5,094 bases of DNA from an uncultured Klebsiella sp. Its GTDB lineage: Bacteria; Pseudomonadota; Gammaproteobacteria; Enterobacterales; Enterobacteriaceae. A program made the translations under genes and the position numbers. Shown in pieces: positions 1-5,094 of this stretch (position 1 is its first letter; each line of letters starts with the position of its first letter). The stretch spans positions 1 to 5,094 of the forward strand of contig CABUCP010000276.1 of assembly GCA_902490055.1 (NCBI GenBank), read 5' to 3'. The notes beneath the pieces were generated by a model. It made no database searches. It was not told the DNA's origin and saw nothing but the letters and a program-made list of their open reading frames with translations.

Positions 1-16
1 TATAAACGACAGCCAG

Positions 17-55
17 AAAATCAACTAAACAAGCGCCCGGAGACTGGCTCCGGGC
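17..55 (-). terminator. Rho-independent terminator after aroD
   Basis: Read on the minus strand, a perfect 8-bp GC-rich stem (GCCCGGAG / CTCCGGGC, positions 55-48 and 42-35) closes a 5-base loop. It begins 10 bases after the aroD stop codon. It is followed by an interrupted T-rich stretch, CTTGTTTAGTTGATTTT (positions 33-17). The stem is strong, but the T tract is broken by G and A, so termination may be incomplete. The plus-strand side of the hairpin has no T tract, so it should work only for leftward transcription. It fits as the end of the four-gene transcript. Confidence 0.75.
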
Positions 56-65
56 AGCCTGACTA

Positions 66-833
66 TCAGGACAAAATGTCCATCAGTTCGCGTAATTGCG
101 CAATGGCAATCTGGCCCGGCGCGGAGGCCTGGCCGACGGTGCCGAAGGTCATCGCCGAACCGAACAGACGCCCGGTCACCCGGCTAACGCCGCCGGATTT
201 GCCCATCGACATGGTGATCAGCGGGCGCGTCGCATATTTCTCTTTCATGGTCAGCGTGGCGGAAAGCAGGGTAAGCACGTCCTGCGGCGACTGCGGCATC
301 ACCGCGATCTTCGGCAGGTCGGCGCCCAGATCCTGCATGCGACGCAGGCGGTAGATGATATCCTCCTGCGCTGGCGTTTTATGGAAATCATGGTTGCTCA
401 TGATCACTTTGACGCCTGCCGTATGCGCATCATTCACCAGCGCGCGGATTTGCGCTTCATCGTTAAACAGCTCAATATCGATGACATCGGCCAGCCCGCT
501 GAGCGCCGCCTGGCGATTGAGCTCAAAATACGCTTCGTCGCTGATCTCCGTTTCGCCGCCTTCCTTCTTACTGCGGAAGGTAAACAGCAGAGGGATATCT
601 TGCAGCGCCTTGCGGATTTCCGCCAGCGCCGCCAGTACCTGGGTCATTTCTCTGACCTGGGTGAAATGATCGACGCGCCATTCGATAATATCGGCGCCAG
701 CGGTAGCCAGAGCCTGAGCGTTACGCTGCAGCTCATCAAGGGTTTTGCCGATCAGCGGGACGCAAATTAAGGTTTCCCCTTCCTGGAAGGTGATGTTCTT
801 TACTGTTACTGCATTTGTCATGTAGGTATCCAT
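66..833 (-). CDS. aroD: Type I 3-dehydroquinate dehydratase
   Basis: This cytoplasmic (beta/alpha)8 enzyme interconverts 3-dehydroquinate and 3-dehydroshikimate through a Schiff-base lysine. It is the third step of the shikimate pathway and is also used in quinate catabolism. At 255 residues it has normal type I length. By alignment from memory with the Salmonella enzyme (constant offset of 5), the active site is complete: E51 and R53 (EWRVDH), R87 (FTFRS), E91, H148 in MSNHDFHKTP, Schiff-base K175 in ADLPKIAVMP, R218 (GVSR), S237 and Q241 (ASAPGQ). The N-terminal third differs clearly from E. coli and Salmonella AroD, so it may be a divergent ortholog or a cluster-specific paralogue. The start is ambiguous. 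ATG at 833 has GAGA 6 bases upstream, and ATG at 821 (giving MTNAVTV) has GGA 7 bases upstream. The gene is last in the operon, 18 bases after the transporter stop and just before a terminator hairpin. Confidence 0.95.
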   Translation of the reverse strand: MDTYMTNAVTVKNITFQEGETLICVPLIGKTLDELQRNAQALATAGADIIEWRVDHFTQVREMTQVLAALAEIRKALQDIPLLFTFRSKKEGGETEISDEAYFELNRQAALSGLADVIDIELFNDEAQIRALVNDAHTAGVKVIMSNHDFHKTPAQEDIIYRLRRMQDLGADLPKIAVMPQSPQDVLTLLSATLTMKEKYATRPLITMSMGKSGGVSRVTGRLFGSAMTFGTVGQASAPGQIAIAQLRELMDILS

Positions 834-851
834 TATTGTTCTCGTTAAACC

Positions 852-2066
852 TCAGGCGGTAGCTGCGGTGCGGGAGACTTTCAGCGCCGCGCGAGCCTGA
901 AGTTGACGATAGCCGATGTACAGGGCGATCACAAAGCCGATAACGGCGATCAGGAAATCAAACCACATAATGCTGGCAATGCTGATTTGCGAAAGCTTTG
1001 CGGTGATCAGCGGGATCGTGAAGCTGGCGATACTGCCGGCGGTATAGAAGATCCCCGTGGCCTTACCTTTGCCGTTCGGGAAGCTCATTGCCATGATCGT
1101 CGCGCCTAGCTGTAGCACTCCGCCGGCGGCGGCGAAACCGATGACAAAGGCGAAACCGGTCACCATCATTGGCGTCGGGAACAGGCACACCAACAGCAGT
1201 GAGACCATCGACAGACAGGTATAGATGATCATTGCCATCGCCGAGCTGAATACCTCTTTGACGAAGGCGGCGGTTACGAAGACGCAAACCAGCGAACCGA
1301 CGGTATAGATACTCAGCAGCTTGATCGCCGAGGCGTAAGGCATGCCGACCACGAACTGACCGTACTGCGCGAGCCACTGACTCACCAGATAAAAGGTCGC
1401 CATACCGATGTAGCCGTACAGGGTAAAGATCACCATATCCAGCTTGTTGGCCTGAGGCTTAGCGGAAGCCCCTGCCTGCGCTGCCGGAGTTTCCTCTTTT
1501 TTGGCCGCCTGGCTATCGGGGAACGGCATTTTCAGCAGATAGAGCGCGCTTAGCACAAACAGTGCTGCTGCAATGACGAACGACCAGCCGAACCACAGGT
1601 TCGCCCATATCAGCAGGCTGATAATAAACGGCAGCAGGAACTGCCCGGCGGATACGAAGGCTTTGATGAGCACGTTGGCGCGGCTGGCGGAGTGCGGGAA
1701 AGATTCCATCAACGCCGGATACGTACCGGAGTCGAGGAAGCTATTCGCGAGGCCGGCCATAATGCCGAACACGTAGGCCAGATAGATATTTTTGGTCAGC
1801 AGGATGCCGACGAAAAAGATCAGGTAGCTGAGGATCCCGAGATAGATAAAGGGCTTACGGCCAAAGCGATCCGACAAAAAGCCGGTCACGATCGTCGCTA
1901 ATTTACCGATACCCAACGAGGAGATAACGATCGATACGCCAGCAGCGTCTGTTCCCCACTGTTCCTGAAGATGAGCCATGTTGAGGGTGATTAAAAGCAC
2001 CCCCATGCCGTGAATCAGGTAGTTGAGATACAGCCCTGCCGCGGTAGGGATGTATTTGTTTTTCAT
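852..2066 (-). CDS. ydiM: MFS transporter, YdiM type
   Basis: This is an inner-membrane major facilitator superfamily permease of 404 residues with about 12 hydrophobic helices. Motif A lies between helices 2 and 3 as GFLSDRFGRK (residues 62-71). A polar Ala/Lys/Pro/Glu-rich central loop (about 183-208) separates the two six-helix halves. From memory it is collinear with E. coli YdiM almost throughout, sharing blocks such as GVSIVISSLGIG, YLVSQWLAQYGQFV and LLSIYTVGSL, and ydiM lies near ydiB and aroD in E. coli. The substrate is unproven. Its place between a shikimate/quinate dehydrogenase and aroD suggests a hydroaromatic acid such as quinate or shikimate, or exchange of one for a product. 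I chose the ATG at 2066 because it begins MKNKYIPTA like YdiM and has AGAGG 6 bases upstream. An in-frame ATG at 2105 would add 13 polar residues and overlap the previous gene. Confidence 0.88.
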   Translation of the reverse strand: MKNKYIPTAAGLYLNYLIHGMGVLLITLNMAHLQEQWGTDAAGVSIVISSLGIGKLATIVTGFLSDRFGRKPFIYLGILSYLIFFVGILLTKNIYLAYVFGIMAGLANSFLDSGTYPALMESFPHSASRANVLIKAFVSAGQFLLPFIISLLIWANLWFGWSFVIAAALFVLSALYLLKMPFPDSQAAKKEETPAAQAGASAKPQANKLDMVIFTLYGYIGMATFYLVSQWLAQYGQFVVGMPYASAIKLLSIYTVGSLVCVFVTAAFVKEVFSSAMAMIIYTCLSMVSLLLVCLFPTPMMVTGFAFVIGFAAAGGVLQLGATIMAMSFPNGKGKATGIFYTAGSIASFTIPLITAKLSQISIASIMWFDFLIAVIGFVIALYIGYRQLQARAALKVSRTAATA

Positions 2067-2072
2067 CGCTCG

Positions 2073-2079
2073 CCTCTTA
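2073..2079 (-). promoter_or_regulatory. Ribosome binding site fused to aroE-like stop codon
   Basis: On the minus strand the bases TAAGAGG combine the TAA stop of the dehydrogenase gene with an AGAGG Shine-Dalgarno sequence, 6 bases before the ATG at 2066. This decides the transporter start. It also implies that a ribosome ending one gene is already placed to initiate the next. Confidence 0.75.
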
Positions 2080-2940
2080 GAACAGGATGCTTTTGATGTA
2101 GTCAACCGGCATCTCTTTACCTGTCCAGATTTCGAACGCTCGCGCGCCCTGCCACAGCATCATCCCCAGGCCATTGAGAGTACGGCAGCCTTTTTTCTCC
2201 GCCACTTCCAGCAGATGGGTTTTACGCGGGTTGTAAACGACGTCGGAGACGATCAGATCCGGGCGCAGGAAGCTGTCGTTTGGCAGCAGCATCTGGCCTT
2301 CGAACGGTTTCATGCCGACGCCGGTGGCGTTGGTGAGGATCACGCTGTCGTCAATTTCGGCGCGCAGTTTGTCATGATCGTCGAGATCAAAAAGGTGGAT
2401 CTCGCAGTTGGTGTTGTCGCGGATCTTGGCGACGGTTTGCTCGGCATTGGCGAAGAACTTGTCTTTGCGGTTGAAGATCGAGATGGCTTTCACGCCGTCC
2501 AGTGCCGCCTGCACGCTGATGGCGGTAGCTGCGCCGCCGGCGCCGAGGATGGTCATCTTTTTACCGATGATATCAATGCCGGCCTCCGACAGCGCGCGCA
2601 TATAACCGGTACCATCGGTGATGTGGCCGGTTAATACGCCGTTATCGTTAACCACGGTGTTGACCGCACCGACCAGTTGCGCCGCCGGCGAGAGTTTGTC
2701 GAGATACTGACAAATCTCGGTTTTATTCGGCATGGAGACGTTGTAGCCGCGCAGCTTCAGGGCGCGGAAGCCCTGGACGACATCTTTCAGCTCCTGATTA
2801 TCCACCTCGAATGCCAGATAGGCGTAGTCGAGGCCCAGATGCGCAAAGGCTTCGTTATGCATCGTGGGCGACATGCTGTGACGAATCGGAGTCGCGATTA
2901 AGCCAATCAGTTCGGTGTGACCGGTGATACGTTCTGCCAT
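2077..2940 (-). CDS. aroE: Shikimate/quinate dehydrogenase (AroE/YdiB family)
   Basis: This cytoplasmic oxidoreductase interconverts shikimate and 3-dehydroshikimate, and possibly quinate and 3-dehydroquinate. At 287 residues it matches YdiB (288) rather than shorter biosynthetic AroE. Substrate domain: HSMSP with S22 and S24, SMPNK with catalytic K73, N94 in GAVNTVVND, and catalytic D109 in TDGTG. Rossmann domain: GAGGAATA (133-140), then FNRKD (156-160), where D160 aligns with the YdiB Asp linked to NAD use. Y236 (VVYNP) and Q264 (LWQGA) complete the site. The usual NTDG motif reads ITDG here (I107). From memory the protein is closer to the Listeria AroE paralogue (which also has GHITDGTGYM) than to E. 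coli YdiB or AroE. It is therefore probably not the housekeeping enteric aroE, and the symbol is given in the family sense. It starts 10 bases after the flavoenzyme stop. The cofactor and preferred substrate are inferred. Confidence 0.93.
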   Translation of the reverse strand: MAERITGHTELIGLIATPIRHSMSPTMHNEAFAHLGLDYAYLAFEVDNQELKDVVQGFRALKLRGYNVSMPNKTEICQYLDKLSPAAQLVGAVNTVVNDNGVLTGHITDGTGYMRALSEAGIDIIGKKMTILGAGGAATAISVQAALDGVKAISIFNRKDKFFANAEQTVAKIRDNTNCEIHLFDLDDHDKLRAEIDDSVILTNATGVGMKPFEGQMLLPNDSFLRPDLIVSDVVYNPRKTHLLEVAEKKGCRTLNGLGMMLWQGARAFEIWTGKEMPVDYIKSILF

Positions 2941-2947
2941 GATAAAA

Positions 2948-2953
2948 TCCTCA
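2948..2953 (-). promoter_or_regulatory. Ribosome binding site overlapping flavoenzyme stop codon
   Basis: On the minus strand TGAGGA combines the TGA stop of the oxidoreductase gene with a GAGGA Shine-Dalgarno sequence, 7 bases before the ATG at 2940. The arrangement supports coupled translation and confirms the dehydrogenase start. Confidence 0.75.
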
Positions 2954-4984
2954 ATAAGTTAAAAATGGAATCTGTTGCGCTTCGCGGTGACCGAGTACGC
3001 CCATGTCTTCGAGGATCTCGAGTACGTTGCGCCCTTCACGCACGCCGTCGATGATTCGTCGGGCCATCAGGCTGTCGCCGATATTCATGACTTTTACGTT
3101 GTTGGCGGCGGCCCATTGGGCGATTTCATCGAGACCGGCACGGTTGGCGCGCATTCCCAGGCATACAAAGCCGTAGTCGAAAGGAATGTCGAAGGTGTCA
3201 TCGGCGTGATTAACGGTAAAGCGGTCCGGAGCTACGGCGACCAGCCGCGTTTGCATATGCTGTTCCACCTGGTGTTCTTCCAGCATGGTCAGCATTGCGT
3301 TTTTAGTAATGATGTCGAGGTCCTGTCCCGGCGCGTCCTGCATTTCAATCAGCACCGTTTCCGCGCCGCGGGCGGAGAAGTATTCGATAACGTCCAGGCC
3401 GACGGCGCCGCCGCCTACCACGACAATGCGTTTGCCTGCGGCATCGGCGAAGGTGTCGAGATGGTCAATCATCCCGGTGATTGAGAACAGGCGGCCACCC
3501 TCGACGTCAATGTTTTCACGCAGGCCGTTAATTGGCGGCAGCAGGGGAGTAGAGCCGGTGGCGTTGACGATAAGCTGCGGCTGCAGCGCGGCAACCGCAT
3601 CGACGTCGGCGCGTTTACCTACCTGCAGCATCAAATTGCTCAGCGTAGAGAGGCGGTTTTTCATAAACTGCGGGAAATCGGCAATACGCTTTTTCTCCGG
3701 CAGCAGCGCAATGGTGCTGGCGAGGCCGCCAACGTGGCTTTTCTCTTCCAGAAGCCAGGTATTGCAGCCGACTTCCGCGGCGGTGCAGGCGGCTTCCATC
3801 CCGGCGGTACCGGCGCCAATCACTACAACGTTGGTTTCCCGTGAGACGCGCTGCTGCTTATAGGCGTCGCCGTGGATGATGTCCGGGTTGATTGAGCAGC
3901 GCAGCGGGCGAGAGCGGGCGATGCGGTGATCCGCGCAGCCGATATTGCAGGAGATGCATTTACGCATCAGGCGTTCGTTGCCGCTTTGTACTTTCTGCAC
4001 CCATTCCGGTTCGGCGATCAGCCCGCGACCGATGGCGATCAGGTCGGCATCGCCGGTGGCGAGGATATCTTCAGCGACTTGCGGCGAGCGGATGTTGCCG
4101 GCGATAACCGTCGGCTTATGGAATTTGTCGCGCACCGCGCGGGAAAGATAGCGTTTCCAGCCGTCCTCCAGCGACATCTGATCGATTTGCAGATTCAGGT
4201 TATCGTTCTGCGCGGCGGAGACGTTGATGATGTCGACTTTGTCCTGACACAGTTCAAGGATGCGCAGCGAGTCTTCCAGGGTGTTGCCGCCCTTTAAGAA
4301 GTCGTCGGCGCTGATGCGCAGGCTTATTGGGAAACGCGGGCCGACGCAGGCGCGAACCTTATCGACAATCAGGCTTAAAATACGCGTACGGTTTTCTACG
4401 CTGCCGCCAAACTCATCGGTGCGCTTATTAAATAATGGCGATAAGAACTGGCTAATCAAATAGGAGTGGCCGGCGTGAATTTCTACGCAATCAAAACCAG
4501 CGCGGCGTACGCGTTCGGCGGCGTCGCCAAATTTTGCCACCGCATGATAAATTTCTTCATGCGTCATCGGGCGCGGAATATTACCGTGCTTTTTGGATGG
4601 CGTTCTGGAAGCGGAAAGCGGCGTCTGTCCGTTAAGACGATATGCATATGCCGAAGCGCCGGCGTGATTGAGCTGAATCGCCACGCAGGCGCCGTGCTTA
4701 TGAAGGGTTTCGGTTAATTTAAATAAGCGCGGAATATATTGATCGTTGTCGATGCGCAGCTGGGTGGTGCCGTTGGAAGCGAAAGGAAAATCGATGCAGA
4801 TGTTTTCCACGGTAATGAGCCCGGTTCCGCCCTTGGCGCGCAGTTCATAGTATTCAAGCTGTTCCTGCGAGACTTCGCCGTTCAGGGTAGCCATGTTGGT
4901 GCCCATCGGCGGCATGATAATGCGGTTTTTTAGTGTCATCCCGTTAATAGTTAGCGGGCTGAAAAGGTGAGGGTAGTGGCTCAT
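2951..4984 (-). CDS. FMN/FAD/4Fe-4S NADH-dependent ene-reductase, enoate reductase type
   Basis: This 677-residue three-domain flavoenzyme has the FadH / 2-enoate reductase layout, and that family reduces activated C=C bonds. Residues 1-340 form an Old Yellow Enzyme-like FMN barrel: PPMGTN (25-30), QLNHAG (104-109), HAGHSYLISQFLSP (170-183) with Y175 at the FadH Tyr166 position, R223, and IAIGRGLIAEP (316-326). Cysteines 343, 346, 350 and 363 make the 4Fe-4S site. An FAD motif GAGTAG lies at 390-395 and a nucleotide motif GGGAVG at 524-529. E547 at the end of the next strand (VLIEMQD) favours NADH over NADPH. IGDS (635-638) is the C-terminal FAD contact. The catalytic His region of FadH (GWHEARIPT, from memory) is not present, so dienoyl-CoA is unlikely. 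Being first in an operon with shikimate-pathway enzymes suggests a hydroaromatic 2-enoate substrate, unproven. The start has GGAG 7 bases upstream. No signal peptide or frameshift is seen. Confidence 0.92.
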   Translation of the reverse strand: MSHYPHLFSPLTINGMTLKNRIIMPPMGTNMATLNGEVSQEQLEYYELRAKGGTGLITVENICIDFPFASNGTTQLRIDNDQYIPRLFKLTETLHKHGACVAIQLNHAGASAYAYRLNGQTPLSASRTPSKKHGNIPRPMTHEEIYHAVAKFGDAAERVRRAGFDCVEIHAGHSYLISQFLSPLFNKRTDEFGGSVENRTRILSLIVDKVRACVGPRFPISLRISADDFLKGGNTLEDSLRILELCQDKVDIINVSAAQNDNLNLQIDQMSLEDGWKRYLSRAVRDKFHKPTVIAGNIRSPQVAEDILATGDADLIAIGRGLIAEPEWVQKVQSGNERLMRKCISCNIGCADHRIARSRPLRCSINPDIIHGDAYKQQRVSRETNVVVIGAGTAGMEAACTAAEVGCNTWLLEEKSHVGGLASTIALLPEKKRIADFPQFMKNRLSTLSNLMLQVGKRADVDAVAALQPQLIVNATGSTPLLPPINGLRENIDVEGGRLFSITGMIDHLDTFADAAGKRIVVVGGGAVGLDVIEYFSARGAETVLIEMQDAPGQDLDIITKNAMLTMLEEHQVEQHMQTRLVAVAPDRFTVNHADDTFDIPFDYGFVCLGMRANRAGLDEIAQWAAANNVKVMNIGDSLMARRIIDGVREGRNVLEILEDMGVLGHREAQQIPFLTY

Positions 4985-5094
4985 TTATGCTCTCCACGAC
5001 GACGACCGGCGGCCAACCGTAAGAACGTGGGCTCCGTGACGTATCTAAAGTTAATATTTCTCTATCTGGAAAGATAACGAGCTGGGGAAGGGAA
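4985..5094 (-). promoter_or_regulatory. Upstream leader with inverted repeat, possible operator
   Basis: This non-coding stretch lies upstream of the operon and is cut by the window edge. It contains TATCT-GGAA-AGATA (5063-5076), a 5-bp perfect dyad. A further TATCT lies at 5042-5046, 21 bases away, or about two helical turns. The surrounding 5041-5078 is AT-rich compared with the genes. Weak -10-like hexamers such as TATTAA occur there on the minus strand, but none has a convincing -35 at proper spacing. No canonical CRP or FNR site was seen. The dyad spacing is also not the classic T-N11-A centred LysR box. Nearer the gene are GTCGTCGTCGTGG and then the GGAG ribosome binding site (4992-4995). 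A promoter here is likely from position, but not proven by sequence. Confidence 0.35.

Noticed and set aside
96..770. Long open frame on the plus strand opposite aroD (224 codons).
   Set aside because: It is antisense to a gene with a complete active site, has an Arg/His/Gln/Ala-rich composition typical of a complementary frame, and shows no recognisable domain.
1063..1377. Minus-strand open frame of 104 codons inside the transporter gene in another frame.
   Set aside because: It is Arg-rich out-of-frame translation of the YdiM-like gene, and the transporter frame is uninterrupted here, so there is no frameshift.
2067..2105. Earlier in-frame ATG for the transporter at 2105, adding 13 residues (MTTSKASCSKRRA).
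   Set aside because: It would overlap the dehydrogenase coding end by 29 bases and add a polar tail absent from YdiM. The ATG at 2066 has a good AGAGG and matches the YdiM N terminus.
2023..2634. Open frame of 203 codons on the plus strand opposite the dehydrogenase.
   Set aside because: It lies entirely within the well-supported aroE-like gene apart from its start in ydiM, is complementary-strand noise, and has no family features.
2975..3863. Two overlapping plus-strand open frames (169 and 192 codons) opposite the flavoenzyme C-terminal half.
   Set aside because: They overlap each other and the intact FAD/NAD domains. The low-complexity Ser/Ala/Pro or His/Val/Gly composition is that of shadow frames.
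4994..5005. Short CGA triplet run (GTCGTCGTCGTGG on the minus strand) before the flavoenzyme start.
   Set aside because: Three to four copies of a triplet is too short to call a functional repeat, and it lies just upstream of the ribosome binding site with no clear pairing partner.
5030..5045. Possible CRP-like half-site CCGTGAC in the upstream region.
   Set aside because: There is no matching TCACA-type half at the required 6-base spacing, so it does not meet the site pattern.

Overview
The window holds one compact, co-directional gene cluster, all on the minus strand, in a moderately GC-rich chromosome. The proteins point to an enteric gammaproteobacterium of the Enterobacteriaceae, most likely Klebsiella, Raoultella, Enterobacter or a relative. 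The transporter is, from memory, a close collinear match to E. coli YdiM. The last gene is a type I 3-dehydroquinate dehydratase (AroD). In E. coli, ydiM, ydiN, ydiB and aroD are also neighbours. The genus cannot be fixed from sequence reading alone.

In transcription order, from high to low coordinates: (i) about 110 bases of upstream DNA with a small inverted repeat (4985-5094); (ii) a 677-residue flavin/iron-sulfur oxidoreductase of the 2,4-dienoyl-CoA reductase / 2-enoate reductase type (4984-2951); (iii) a YdiB/AroE-type shikimate/quinate dehydrogenase (2940-2077); (iv) a 12-helix MFS transporter of the YdiM type (start best placed at 2066, end 852); (v) aroD (833-66); (vi) a strong hairpin followed by a T-rich stretch, a likely terminator (about 17-55). 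The gaps between genes are 10, 10 and 18 bases. Each upstream stop codon sits in or beside a Shine-Dalgarno-like GAGG or AGAGG, so this looks like a single, translationally linked operon. No RNA gene, mobile element or CRISPR array is visible.

The cluster makes biochemical sense as a unit. The transporter could import or exchange a hydroaromatic acid such as quinate or shikimate. The dehydrogenase would interconvert quinate/3-dehydroquinate and shikimate/3-dehydroshikimate. AroD would interconvert 3-dehydroquinate and 3-dehydroshikimate. Shikimate and 3-dehydroshikimate are cyclic 2-enoates, the kind of C=C bond that an enoate reductase reduces. The most interesting hypothesis is therefore a reductive, probably low-oxygen, hydroaromatic acid pathway, rather than simple chorismate biosynthesis. 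This is inference from family membership and gene order. The substrate of the flavoenzyme cannot be read from the sequence.
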